Source: JACCZR01 sp963830065
GTDB taxonomy: Bacteria > Actinomycetota > Thermoleophilia > Solirubrobacterales > Thermoleophilaceae
DNA length: 64,000 bases
Assembly: GCA_963830065.1 (NCBI GenBank)
Contig: CAWHLA010000009.1
Span: 124,001-188,000, forward strand
Reading direction: 5' to 3'
Part shown: piece after piece, positions 46,550 to 55,626 of the stretch
How the letters are laid out: the number at the start of each line of letters is the position of its first letter
Numbering within the stretch: position 1 is the first letter of the stretch
Notes under the pieces: model-generated
Told to the model about the DNA's origin: nothing
Seen by the model: only the letters and a program-made list of their open reading frames with translations
Database searches by the model: none
Position numbers and translations under genes: made by a program

Positions 46550-48540
46550 AGGGGCCCACGGGAGACGGGGCGGGGCCGGTGGCCGCGCGGATGCGCGAGG
46601 GGTTCGCCCGCTCGGCCGACGCAGAGGACCGTTTCGCGCGCAGCCTCGGCGAGCCGGCGCTGTTCGCGATCGTCCTGTCGGCGGTCGGCTCGTCGATCTA
46701 CTACGTGCTGGGCGTGGTGGCGGGCGAGGCCCTGGGCCTGACGCCGGTGGTCTTCGTGCTCGGCGCATTGCTGTTCGTGCTCACGATGCTCACCTACGTC
46801 GAGGGCACCTCGCTCCATCCCGAGCGCGGCGGCGCCTCGACCTTCGCGCGCTACGCGTTCAACGAGCTGGTCAGCTTCCTGGCCGGCTGGGCGATCGTGC
46901 TCGACTACGTGATCGTCATGGCCATCGCCGCCGTGGCGGTGCCGCACTACCTAAGCGCGTTCTGGGGCAAGGCGAACGACCCGGGGCTCGAGACGGCGAT
47001 CATCGCGCTCGTGCTGGCTGCGGTGATGGTCTTCAACGTGCGTGGAATCTCACCCGAGCGGCTGCGCTTCGTGCTGCGGATAACGCTGCTGAACGTGCTC
47101 CTGGTGGCGGTGATCATCGCCGTCGGCCTGTCTACCACCACGGACTTCTCGGTGATCACCGACTCGATCGACCTCGGCGTCTCGCCGCGCGTCGAGGACC
47201 TGGTCTTCGCCGCGACGCTGGCCGCCGCCGCGGCCACCGGAATCGAGGCGGCGTCGGGCCTTGCCGGCGAGGTCAAGGTCGGGCGGCGTGGGCTGAAGCG
47301 CTTCGTGGCGCTCAGTTCGGCCGCCGTTTTCCTGATGCTCGTCGGGGTGTCGGTGGTCGCGTTGATGGTGGTCCCGGTCACCAACGGCACCACCGCCCTC
47401 GGCGGGCCCTTCGTCGAGATGCCGGTCCTGGGGGTGGTGTCGAGCTTCCAGCCCGACTGGGCCGCCGATGCGCTGCGCTACACCGTGGGGGTGATGGCCG
47501 CGCTGGTGCTGGCCCAGGCGGTCAACGGCCAGATGCTCGGGGTGGGCCGGCTGGCCTACTCGCTGGCCACCAACCGCCAGGTGCCGAGCGTGATCGGGCG
47601 CCTGCACCGGGCGCGCTCCACGCCGTACGTCGCGATCGGGATCTGCGGCGCGCTGGCCTTCGGGTTGGCGGTGCCCGGCGACGTCGACTTCCTTGCCGGC
47701 CTGTTCGCGTTCGGCGCGATGCTTGCCTTCACGATCGCCCACCTGTCCGTGATCGTGCTCCGCTTCCGCGAGCCCGACCGCCGCAGCGCGTACCGCATGC
47801 CGTTCTCGGTGCCGGTCGGTGGCGGCTCGATCCCCGTTCCCGCCGCCCTGGGAGCGGTGCTGTCCGCGGCGGGCTGGGTGAGCGTGGTGGTCCTGCACGA
47901 GGGCGCGCGCATCGCGGGTGGGATCTGGATGCTCTTCGGGATCGTCCTGTACGTGATCTACCGGCGCGGGCAGGACAAGTCGCTGACCAAGCGCTTCACC
48001 ATCCCCGCCGCGGCCCTGGTCGAGCGCGAGGAGCTCGAGTACGGGAGCATCCTGGTGCCGGTGTCCGGCAGCGAGCTCGACGACGACATCGTGGGCACCG
48101 CCGGGCGCCTGGCCGCCGACAAGGCCGACGAGGGTCACGGCGGGGCCATGCTCGAGGCGCTGTACGTGTTCGAGATGCCCATGTCGCTGCCGATGGACGC
48201 TCGCGTGCCACCCGAGCGGGTGGAGGAGGCCAAGCGGCTGCTGGCCCGTGCCAAGGAGGTGGGCGAGGAGTACGAGGGGGTCGAGGTGGCCACCGCGATG
48301 GTGCGCGGGCGCTCCGCCGGGGCGGCGATCGTGTCGGAGGCCAAGCGCCGCGGAGTGGAGGCCATCGTGCTCGCCGCGGAGGAGGCCTCGCGCACCCGCG
48401 GGGGCGCTCTGTTGGGCGGCCGCTCCCTGTCACGCGACCGCTCAGTGGGGGAGACCACCCGCTACGTGGTCGAGAAGGCCCCCTGCAAGGTGATTCTCAC
48501 GGCCCCGGCTGGCGCCCCCGAGCCGGTGGCTCCGGAGTAG
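46546..48540 (+). CDS. APC superfamily permease with C-terminal UspA-like domain (second copy)
   Basis: 664 residues from ATG 46546, which overlaps the small peptide's stop; an in-frame ATG at 46519 is upstream but lies within the peptide gene. The membrane part (~40-500) parallels the first permease (VGSSIYYVLGVVAGEALGLTPVVFVLG, then GVGRLAYSLATNRQVPSV). The tail (~505-660) is UspA-like: YGSILVPVSGSELDDDIVGTAG, YVFEMPMSLPMDARVP and GVEAIVLAAEEASR. The two permeases are paralogues but not close copies. A partner role with the TrkA proteins that follow is inferred. Confidence 0.85.
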   Translation: MKGPTGDGAGPVAARMREGFARSADAEDRFARSLGEPALFAIVLSAVGSSIYYVLGVVAGEALGLTPVVFVLGALLFVLTMLTYVEGTSLHPERGGASTFARYAFNELVSFLAGWAIVLDYVIVMAIAAVAVPHYLSAFWGKANDPGLETAIIALVLAAVMVFNVRGISPERLRFVLRITLLNVLLVAVIIAVGLSTTTDFSVITDSIDLGVSPRVEDLVFAATLAAAAATGIEAASGLAGEVKVGRRGLKRFVALSSAAVFLMLVGVSVVALMVVPVTNGTTALGGPFVEMPVLGVVSSFQPDWAADALRYTVGVMAALVLAQAVNGQMLGVGRLAYSLATNRQVPSVIGRLHRARSTPYVAIGICGALAFGLAVPGDVDFLAGLFAFGAMLAFTIAHLSVIVLRFREPDRRSAYRMPFSVPVGGGSIPVPAALGAVLSAAGWVSVVVLHEGARIAGGIWMLFGIVLYVIYRRGQDKSLTKRFTIPAAALVEREELEYGSILVPVSGSELDDDIVGTAGRLAADKADEGHGGAMLEALYVFEMPMSLPMDARVPPERVEEAKRLLARAKEVGEEYEGVEVATAMVRGRSAGAAIVSEAKRRGVEAIVLAAEEASRTRGGALLGGRSLSRDRSVGETTRYVVEKAPCKVILTAPAGAPEPVAPE

Positions 48541-48552
48541 AGTGCGGCGCTC

Positions 48553-48999
48553 ATGTTCGTCCTGATCGTGGGTAGTGGCCGGGTGGGGTCGGCCGTCGCC
48601 AAGGCGATGCTCTCCCAGGGTCACACCGTTTCCGTGCTCGATGAGGACCCGGAGGCCATCGCCCAGCTCAACAAGGGCCAGTCCCAGAGCTGGGAGGACC
48701 TCGGCGGCCAGTTCACCGAGGGCACCGCGCTGGAGATCGATGCGCTCATGCAGGCGGGCATCGAGCGCGCCGACGCGTTCGTCGCCTCCACCGACGGCGA
48801 CAACACAAATCTGGTGATCGCCCAGATCGCCCAACGGCGCTTCGAGGTGGAGAGGGTCGTGGTCCGAGTGCTGGATCCGGCCCGGGCCAGGTGGTACTCG
48901 GAGCAGGGCCTCCAGACGGTCTGCCCCACCCAGATCGCCATCGAGCTGCTCGAGCAGGCGGTCAGCGGGCAGGCTCCCTTCGAGGGGGTGGCGGGCTGA
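48553..48999 (+). CDS. TrkA-N (RCK) potassium-uptake regulatory protein
   Basis: 148 residues, RCK N-domain only. FVLIVGSGRVGSAVAKAMLSQGHTVSVLDEDPE gives the Rossmann NAD(H)-binding motif GxGxxG at ~7-12; EGTALEIDALMQAGIERADAF and DGDNTNLVIAQIAQRRFEVERVVVRVLDP follow. No TrkA-C domain. The next gene overlaps by one base and has both domains, giving a two-protein arrangement like the M. tuberculosis CeoB/CeoC pair, which also lies next to an APC permease gene. TAGAGT at 48538-48543 could be a promoter of the pair. Confidence 0.88.
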   Translation: MFVLIVGSGRVGSAVAKAMLSQGHTVSVLDEDPEAIAQLNKGQSQSWEDLGGQFTEGTALEIDALMQAGIERADAFVASTDGDNTNLVIAQIAQRRFEVERVVVRVLDPARARWYSEQGLQTVCPTQIAIELLEQAVSGQAPFEGVAG

Positions 49000-49670
49000 T
49001 GTACATCCTCATCGTCGGAGCGGGCAAGGTCGGCTGGAACCTCGCCCGGGAGCTGATCGAGAAGGGCAGCGAGGTCACGGTGATCGAGAACTCCTCTCGC
49101 CGCTACCAGGTCGTCGAGGAGGAGCTCGAGCACCGGATCCAGTCCGGCGACGGATCCGAGCTGTGGGTGCTCGAGCGGGCCGGCATCGAGCGCGCCGACC
49201 TCGTGATCGCCGTGACCGGCGACGACGAGGACAACATCCTCATCTGCCAGGTCGCCAAGGAGAAGTACGGGGTGGAACGGGTGGTCGCCCGCTGCAACAA
49301 CCCGCGCAACCTGGAGCACTTCGAGCTGCTCGGCGTCAAGCCCGCCGTTTCGGCCACCGACCTGATCCTGCGCCTGATCGAGCACGAGGTGCCCGAGTAC
49401 GGGCTGGTCCACCTGCTCGACCTGCCCACCGAGCGGCTCGAGATCATCGAGCTCGAAGTGGGCCCCGACTCGCCCGCGGTGGGCAAGCAGGTCGTGGAGC
49501 TGGGGCTGCCGGACGGGTCGCTGGTGATCTCCATCCTGCGCGACGGCGGCGGCCACGTGCCCACGGGAGAGTCCGTGATCCAGGCGGGCGACGAGGTCCT
49601 GCTGGTGCTGGATACCGGGCTCGAGGCCGACGTGACCGGGCGCTTCGCGCCCGCGACCGAAGCGGCCTGA
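48999..49670 (+). CDS. TrkA-N/TrkA-C (RCK) potassium-uptake regulatory protein
   Basis: 223 residues. Rossmann start YILIVGAGKVGWNLARELIEKGSEVTVIE, then SGDGSELWVLERAGIERADLVIAVTGDDEDNILICQ; the TrkA-C domain (~140-215) reads LEIIELEVGPDSPAVGKQVVELGLPDGSLVISILRDG. It gates or assembles cation channels and transporters by binding nucleotides. No TrkH/KtrB gene is in the window, so its partner is either one of the two permeases upstream or unlinked. Start ATG 48999 overlaps the previous stop by one base. Confidence 0.9.
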   Translation: MYILIVGAGKVGWNLARELIEKGSEVTVIENSSRRYQVVEEELEHRIQSGDGSELWVLERAGIERADLVIAVTGDDEDNILICQVAKEKYGVERVVARCNNPRNLEHFELLGVKPAVSATDLILRLIEHEVPEYGLVHLLDLPTERLEIIELEVGPDSPAVGKQVVELGLPDGSLVISILRDGGGHVPTGESVIQAGDEVLLVLDTGLEADVTGRFAPATEAA

Positions 49671-50897
49671 GTGGCCGACCGCTCGGTCGACTTCCTCCTC
49701 ATCGGGGGTGGCGTGGCCGCGGCTCGCTGCGCCCGCACCCTCCGCGAGGAGGGGGCGCAGGGGTCGATCCTGCTGGTGGGCCGCGAGCCGCATCCGCCGT
49801 ACGACCGCCCGCCCCTGTCCAAGGACTACCTCCGCGGCGAGTCGAAGCAGGAGGACGCCTACGCCCAGCCCTCGGAGTGGTGGGACGAGAACGGGGTGGA
49901 GCTGCTCACGCGGACGAGCGTCATGAAGCTCGATCCGGAGGCGCGGACGGCCAAGTTGTCCTCCAAGGAGGAGGTCGAGTTCGGCAGGGCGCTATTGGCC
50001 ACCGGCGCCAACGTGCGCCGGCTGCGAGCCGACGGCGCCGACCTGGAGGGCATCCACTACCTGCGCACGTTCGGGAACTCGGACGCGATCCGCGAGGAGG
50101 CCGCGGAGGCCGAGCGGGTGGTGCTCATCGGCGGCAGCTACATCGGCTGCGAGGTGGCTGCGTCGCTCACCGCCGGGCTGGGCAAGCAGTGCACGATCGT
50201 GATGCAGGAGGACGAGGTGCTCGAGCGGTCCTTCGGCCCGGAGGTCGCGCCCTTCTTCGGGAACGTGCTGAGGTCCCACGGCATCGAGATCCACGGCGGC
50301 GATTCGCTCGACCGCTTCGAGGGCTCCGACGGCCGGGTCACCCGGGTGGTGACCGAGGGCGGGGTGGAGCTGGACTGCGACATGGTCGTGGTCGGCGCCG
50401 GGGTGACGCCAGACACGATGCTGGCCCGCTCGGGAGGCCTGGAGCTGGGGGAGGCCGGTGGCGTGCTGTGCTCGTCGGGCCTGGAGACCTCGCTCGAGGG
50501 GGTCTACGCAGCCGGGGACATGTGCGAGTACCACAGCGTGATCCACGACGCCCCGCTGCGGATCGAGCACTGGGACGTCGCGGCCGAGCAGGGCAAGACG
50601 GCGGCGCGCAACATGGTCGGGCGGGGCGTCGACCACGAGTCGGTGCCCTACTTCTTCTCAGACCTGGCCGACTGGGCCTCGTTCGAGTACGTGGGCCCGG
50701 GCAGCGGCGAGCATGCCATCCGGGGCTCGCTGGACGACGGCAGCTTCACGGCGTTCTACGTGGAGGACGGCAATGTGACGGCGGCCCTGTCGGTGGATCG
50801 CGACGAGAGCGAGCTCGACGCGGCCAGGCGGTTTATCACCGAGGGCGGAGCGCCCGAAGCGTCGGTGCTCGCCGACGAGAGCTCTGACCTGGGCTAG
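49671..50897 (+). CDS. NAD(P)/FAD-dependent oxidoreductase, ferredoxin-reductase type
   Basis: 408 residues. FAD motif FLLIGGGVAAARCARTLRE (~8-26), PPYDRPPLSKDYL, ALLATGANVRRL, the NAD motif VVLIGGSYIGCEVAASLTA (~150-168), and VYAAGDMCEYHSVIH for the FAD end; a reductase C-terminal domain follows. It resembles rubredoxin/ferredoxin reductases of oxygenase systems, but no ferredoxin or oxygenase is adjacent. GTG directly abuts the preceding stop. Confidence 0.85.
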   Translation: MADRSVDFLLIGGGVAAARCARTLREEGAQGSILLVGREPHPPYDRPPLSKDYLRGESKQEDAYAQPSEWWDENGVELLTRTSVMKLDPEARTAKLSSKEEVEFGRALLATGANVRRLRADGADLEGIHYLRTFGNSDAIREEAAEAERVVLIGGSYIGCEVAASLTAGLGKQCTIVMQEDEVLERSFGPEVAPFFGNVLRSHGIEIHGGDSLDRFEGSDGRVTRVVTEGGVELDCDMVVVGAGVTPDTMLARSGGLELGEAGGVLCSSGLETSLEGVYAAGDMCEYHSVIHDAPLRIEHWDVAAEQGKTAARNMVGRGVDHESVPYFFSDLADWASFEYVGPGSGEHAIRGSLDDGSFTAFYVEDGNVTAALSVDRDESELDAARRFITEGGAPEASVLADESSDLG

Positions 50898-51029
50898 GGC
50901 CTGGTCAGCAGCCCGCCCGCCCGCCCGCGCGTGGGCTCCGCCCCGCCCGCGCCCGGCGGTCGAAACGGGCGGAATGTCTGACTAGACTCCGCTCCGCGGT
51001 TCCGGATTTCTTCGCCGCGAACTCCGCGA

Positions 51030-51100
51030 TGGGGAATGGTGTAACGGCAGCACTACTGCCTCTGGAGCAGTCAGTCCTGGTTCGAATCCAGGTTCCCCAG
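51030..51100 (+). tRNA. tRNA-Gln (anticodon CTG)
   Basis: 71 nt with full cloverleaf: acceptor TGGGGAA/TTCCCCA, anticodon stem ACTGC/GCAGT around loop CTCTGGA (anticodon CTG, reads CAG), T arm CCTGG/CCAGG around TTCGAAT. Discriminator G; CCA is not encoded. TAGACT at 50983-50988 may be its -10. The preceding GC-rich gap (50898-51029) holds nothing else I recognise. Confidence 0.95.
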
Positions 51101-51116
51101 TGAGGCCCTCGAGGCC

Positions 51117-52863
51117 CTAGGCGGCCGCTTCGCCGGACCAGTCTCCGTAGAGCCGGGCGTACGCCCCGCCCGCGTCAAGCAGCTCCTCGTGGGTGCCCTG
51201 CTCCACGATGCGCCCGCCCTCCAGCACCAGGATTCGGCTGGCCGAGCGGATGGTCGACAGGCGGTGGGCGATCACGATCGCGGTGCGGCCCGCGAGCAGG
51301 CGGCGCAGCCCGTGCTCGATGCGGGCTTCGGTGGCCACGTCGACGTTGGAGGTCGCCTCGTCGAGGATCAGCACGCGCGGGTCGGCCGCGGCCGCGCGCG
51401 CGAAGGCCACCAGCTGACGCTGGCCGGCGGACAGGTGGCCGCCGCGCTCACCGACCGGGGTGTCGTAGCGGTCGGGCAGCCGCTCGATGAACTCGTCCGC
51501 TCCCACCGCACGCGCGGCCACCTCGACCTCATCGTCGGTGGCCTCGGGGCTGCCGAACGCGATGTTGTCGCGGATCGAGCCCGAGAACAGGAAGCCCTCC
51601 TGGGGGACGATCCCCAGCTGCGAGCGCAGCGAGCGCTCGGTCACGCCGCGCAGGTCGTGGCCGTCGATCAGCACGGTGCCCTCGGTGGGGTCGTAGAACC
51701 GGGCGACCAGCTTGGCCAGCGTCGACTTGCCGGCGCCCGGTGGCCCCGACCAGCGCGACCGTCTGCCCGGGCGCCACCGTCAGGTCGACGTCGGCCAGCG
51801 CCGGATCGCCGTCGCCGTAGGCAAAGGTCACGTCGTCGAAGCGGATCTCGCCGCGCACCCGCGGCAGCTCGACCGCGTCGGGGGCGTCCGTCACGTCGGG
51901 ATCCTCGTCGAGGAGGTCGAAGATCTTGTCCAGCGCGGCCATCCCGGCCTGGTAGGTGGTGTAGAGCTGGGAGAGCTGCTGGATCGGGTCGAAGAACGTC
52001 TGCAGGTAGAAGACGAACGACGCCAGCACGCCGATGGTGATCGCGTTGTCGAGCACCTGGTTTCCGCCGTAGAGGAGGATCGCCGCCGTGGCCACCGCGG
52101 ACAGAAGCTCGATCGCCGGGAAGTACGCGGCGTTGAGGTAGACCGTCTTCATGTTGGCGGCCCGGTTGTCCTCGTTGAGCTCGGAGAAGCGGTTGGTGTG
52201 ACGCGGCTCCTGGCCGAACGCCCGCACCACCCGAACGCCGGACAGCGTCTCCTGCAGGTAGGCGGTGACCAGCGCGATCTTCTCCCGCGTGATGCGGTAG
52301 GCGTTGGCCGAGGCCAGCCGGAAGATCACGCTCGCGATCACCAGCGCAGGGAACACCGCGAAGGTGACCAGGGCGAGCTCCGCGTCGAGGAAGATCAGGA
52401 TCGCCGCGGTCCCGACCAGCGTGAGCGATGCGGAGAACAGCGTGACGACGCCGTCGGTGACGAGCTGGTCGAGCGCCTGGACGTCGTTGGTGATGCGCGA
52501 GATCACCACGCCGGCGCGATTGCGCGAGTAGAAGCCCACCGACAGCCGCTGGAGGTGGGCGAACAGCCGCTCGCGTAGATCTTGCAGCGCACGCTGGCCG
52601 ACCCAGTTGACGAGGTAGGTCTGCGCGTAGCTGGCGCCCCAGTTGACCAGCGCGGCGAGCAGGAACAGCGCCGTGATCACCACCAGCGCGGTGACGCTCT
52701 TCTGGCGGACGCCGTCGTCGATCGCCCGCCCGGCCAGGTAGGGGGGAGCCAGGCTGGCGGCCGTGGCCAGTGTCAGCGCGACGAACATCAGGATCACCCG
52801 TCCGCGGTAGGGACGCAGCAGCGCGAGCAGCTGGCCGACCTTGCGCTTGCGGTCGCCTCTCAC
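51117..52863 (-). pseudogene. ABC exporter half-transporter with consensus Walker B, one frameshift as sequenced
   Basis: From ATG 52863 the first frame gives a six-helix ABC exporter membrane domain (LLALLRPYRGRVILMFVALTL ...) and the NBD as far as VALVGATG. In the Walker A region (51738-51746) the run ACCGGGCGCCGG has one extra G relative to ACC-GGC-GCC-GGC; sense continues in the next frame to 51117 (LIDGHDLRGVTERSLRSQLGIVPQEGFLFSG, signature LSAGQRQ, Walker B VLILDEATSNVD). Correcting one base gives 581 residues of normal length, so an assembly indel is favoured. It overlaps the companion exporter gene by 4 nt (ATGA) and carries the catalytic Glu that the companion lacks. Confidence 0.88.
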
Positions 52864-54620
52864 AGGCCCGCCACCTCGGCCTCCTCGGGATCGCGGTCGT
52901 CCACGATCCGCTCCGAGCCGTGCGCGATCTGCCGGTAGAGCTCGGAGTCCTCGAGCAGCTCCTCGTGGGTGCCCTGGGCGGTCACCCGTCCCTCCTCGAG
53001 CACAACGATCTCGTCGGCCAGCGAGATCGTGGACAGGCGGTGGCCGATGACGAACGTGGTGCGGCCCTCCATCACCTCGCCCAGCGCGTTCTTGATCCGG
53101 CCCTCGGTGGTCGCGTCCAGGCTGGAGGTGGCGTCGTCGAGGATCAGGATCCGGGGGCCGGCGAGCAGGGCCCGGGCGATGGCCACGCGCTGGCGCTGGC
53201 CCCCGGACAGGGTCAGCCCGCGCTCGCCCACCAGCGTCTCGAAGCCGTCAGGCAGGCCCTCGATCAGCTCGGACAAGCCGGCGCGCTCGGCGGCCTCGCG
53301 AATCTCCTCTTCGCCGGCATCAGCCCGCGCATAGGCGACGTTGTCGCGCAGCGTGGCCGAGAACAGGAAGGCGTCGTCGGAGACCAGCGCGACGTCACGG
53401 CGCAGCGACTGGAGGTCCACGTCGCGCACGTCGACGCCGTCGATCAGCACGGCGCCCTGGTCCACGTCGTAGAGGCGTGGCACGAGCAGCACCAGGGTGG
53501 TCTTGCCGGACCCGGTGGCGCCGACGACGGCGACGGTCTGACCCGCCGCGACCTCGAGGTCAACGTCACTTAGCACCGGGTCACCACCCTCCTCGTAGGC
53601 GAACGTCACCCCGCGCAGCTCCACCCGTCCACCTCCCGCGGGCAGTGCCGGTGCGCCGGAGGGGGCGACCAGCTCGGGGCCGCGGTCGAGGATCTCGAAC
53701 ACGCGCGCGCCGGAGGCCACCGCCCGCTGGGCCATGCCGAGCATCACGCCCAGGGTGCGCATGGGCGAGGTGAGCATCACCACGTAGCCGTAGAAGGCGA
53801 CGAAGTCGCCGACGCTGATGGTGCCGTTGATGACCTGGTTGCCTCCCACCAGCACCAGCGCGGCCAGGCCGAGCTGGGGCAGGAAGCCGATGAACGGGTT
53901 GTAGAAGGCGCGCAGCCGGGTGGAGACCATCGACTGGTCGAACACCCGCTTGACGGCACCGCGGAAGCGGTGCAGTTGGCGCTGCTCCTGGGCGAAGGCC
54001 TTGACCACGCGGACGCCGGAGACGTTCTCCTCGGCCTCGGCGGTCAGCTCGGCGATGCGCTGCTGGACCTCCTGGCTGGCCGGGCGGTTGCGCGACCCGT
54101 AGCGCCACGCCACCCACAGCACGAACGGCATTGGGAGGAGGGCGACCAGGGCGAGCAGCGGGTTCACCACCACCATCACCACCGCGGCGATGACGATGGT
54201 GAGGGCGGCCTGGGCCATGAACACCAGGCCGTAGCCGAGGAAGAAGCGGACGGCCTGAAGGTCGACCGTGGAGCGCGACATGAGCTGGCCGGTCTGCTGG
54301 CCGTCGAAGAAGGCCAGCTCCAGCGACTGCAGATGGCCGTACATCCGGTTGCGCAGGTCGAACTCGACGCCGAGCGAGACGCGCCCCGCCACCAGTCGTC
54401 TCACCACGCTGAACAGGAGCCTCAGCACCCCGGCCCCGATCAGTGCCCAGACCAGCGGCTGGAGGTCGGCGCCGTCGCCGCGCACATCGTCAACGGTGCG
54501 GCCGATGAGGAACGGGATCAGCACGCCCATGCCCATCGCGGCGGCCGCGAGCACGAAGGAGGCGATCACCCCAGCCCGGTAGGGCTTCAGGAAGCCGAGC
54601 AGTCGCCAGAACGTGCGCAT
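52860..54620 (-). CDS. ABC exporter half-transporter with degenerate Walker B
   Basis: 586 residues: type-I exporter membrane domain (~15-310) and NBD (~340-575). Walker A GATGSGKTTL, signature LSGGQRQRVAIARA, Walker B LILDDATSSLD. Asp replaces the catalytic Glu after Walker B, a mark of the degenerate site in heterodimeric exporters such as TM287/TM288. With the downstream gene it should form one asymmetric pump for lipids, drugs or peptides; substrate unknown. TAAAGT lies 9 nt before ATG 54620. Confidence 0.92.
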   Translation of the reverse strand: MRTFWRLLGFLKPYRAGVIASFVLAAAAMGMGVLIPFLIGRTVDDVRGDGADLQPLVWALIGAGVLRLLFSVVRRLVAGRVSLGVEFDLRNRMYGHLQSLELAFFDGQQTGQLMSRSTVDLQAVRFFLGYGLVFMAQAALTIVIAAVVMVVVNPLLALVALLPMPFVLWVAWRYGSRNRPASQEVQQRIAELTAEAEENVSGVRVVKAFAQEQRQLHRFRGAVKRVFDQSMVSTRLRAFYNPFIGFLPQLGLAALVLVGGNQVINGTISVGDFVAFYGYVVMLTSPMRTLGVMLGMAQRAVASGARVFEILDRGPELVAPSGAPALPAGGGRVELRGVTFAYEEGGDPVLSDVDLEVAAGQTVAVVGATGSGKTTLVLLVPRLYDVDQGAVLIDGVDVRDVDLQSLRRDVALVSDDAFLFSATLRDNVAYARADAGEEEIREAAERAGLSELIEGLPDGFETLVGERGLTLSGGQRQRVAIARALLAGPRILILDDATSSLDATTEGRIKNALGEVMEGRTTFVIGHRLSTISLADEIVVLEEGRVTAQGTHEELLEDSELYRQIAHGSERIVDDRDPEEAEVAGL

Positions 54621-54632
54621 TGCGACGTTACT

Positions 54633-55088
54633 TTACTTATTGAAGCGTCGTGCTATCTCGGCCTGACGGAAGTCGAAGATGCGCCCCAAGTCGCGCTTCA
54701 CCACCACCGCGCGAGCCACCTCGCCGAGCGGCCCGAGCGGCAGCGCGTAGCGCACGACGTCCCGCATCAGCGTGCTCGCTCCATCGGGCTCGAACGTATG
54801 GGTGTGATGCCACAGGCGGTACGGCCCCTTGAGCTGACGGTCGACGAACCGCACGCCCGGCTCCCAGACATCGATCCGGGTCAGCCAGTTCAGCCCCACC
54901 CCGTGCAGCTTCAGCCGGTACTCGATCAGCGTGCTCTCGTCCATGGCAATCGGCTTGGGCGTGACCACCTCGAAGCCGAGGAAGGGCGGAGTGATCGCCT
55001 CGAGGTTGTGCGCGTCGGCGAAGAAGCCGAACACCTCGTCGGGCGTTCCGGGAAGGCGCTGGGAGCGCTCGAGAACGTGGACCCTCAC
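54633..55088 (-). CDS. SRPBCC/ligand-binding START-like protein
   Basis: 151 residues from GTG 55088. LPGTPDEVFGFFADAHNLEAITPPFLGFEVV is a typical SRPBCC opening, followed by the beta-grip (ESTLIEYRLKLHGVGLNWLTRIDVWEP, FVDRQLKGPYRLWHHTHTFEP) and the long C-terminal helix. These proteins bind hydrophobic ligands or act in cyclase/aromatase-like roles; function here unknown. It is divergent from the MarR-like gene. The exporter gene begins 12 nt downstream of its stop, so co-transcription is possible. Confidence 0.82.
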   Translation of the reverse strand: MRVHVLERSQRLPGTPDEVFGFFADAHNLEAITPPFLGFEVVTPKPIAMDESTLIEYRLKLHGVGLNWLTRIDVWEPGVRFVDRQLKGPYRLWHHTHTFEPDGASTLMRDVVRYALPLGPLGEVARAVVVKRDLGRIFDFRQAEIARRFNK

Positions 55089-55124
55089 AACAGCTGGTAC
55101 GGACGGCGGAGGCGCCAGGCCTGA

Positions 55125-55503
55125 ATGGCGCGGCCGGGCGGGCGGCGCCCACACGCGCCGCGAGGTCTCTGAGGCCCTGGGCCTGAGCTTCTCGCGCGCC
55201 CGGGCGGTCCGTCGAGTAGCCCGCCGCCCGATGTCGATGAGCGAGCTTGCCGCCGCGCTGGGGATCGACCCTCCCAACGCCACGGTGCTGGTCGACGAGC
55301 TCGAAGGGCTGAAGCTCGTGCGCCGCACCGATCATCCCACCGACCGTCGGGCCAAGGTGGTCGAAGCCACGCGCAAGGGCAAAGAGATGGCGCGACGCGT
55401 GGACGCGATCCTGGCCACCCCGCCGCCGGCGCTCAGCTCTGTGAGCACGGGCGACCTGGAACAGCTCCGACGTATCCTGGCCAGCGTCGCCGGGCGGAGC
55501 TGA
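55125..55503 (+). CDS. MarR-type winged-helix regulator, N-terminus unresolved
   Basis: The clear part is a MarR winged helix: FSRARAVRRVARRPMSMSELAAALGIDPPNATVLVDELEGLKLV, then RRTDHPTDRRAKVVEATRKG with the wing DxRRA. The family normally has ~35 more residues upstream (dimerisation helix). In the sense frame the first canonical start is ATG 55231, inside the DNA-binding domain. ATG 55125 lies one frame off, and a one-base indel in the GC run 55131-55160 would join it, but the product would still be short. Divergent from the SRPBCC gene, which it may regulate. Confidence 0.6.
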
Positions 55504-55614
55504 GCCGCACCCCAGAGCAGCGGCGAGCAGCGCCCCCGAGCAGAAGGAGCAGGCAGGCCGGCAGGCCCAGAGTCGTACCACGCCTGGTCCTGCGCGAGAG
55601 CCCCGCGGCTGACG

Positions 55615-55620
55615 TATCGT
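55615..55620 (+). promoter_or_regulatory. Putative -10 element (TATCGT) for a leaderless CTG-start gene
   Basis: TATCGT lies 6 nt before CTG 55627, the apparent start of the next gene. No Shine-Dalgarno sequence is present. Confidence 0.4.
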
Positions 55621-55626
55621 GGGGCC

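Noticed and set aside
50898..51029. Intrinsic terminator in the GC-rich stretch after the flavoprotein gene
   Set aside because: The CG-rich runs can fold in several ways but there is no stable unique stem followed by T residues.
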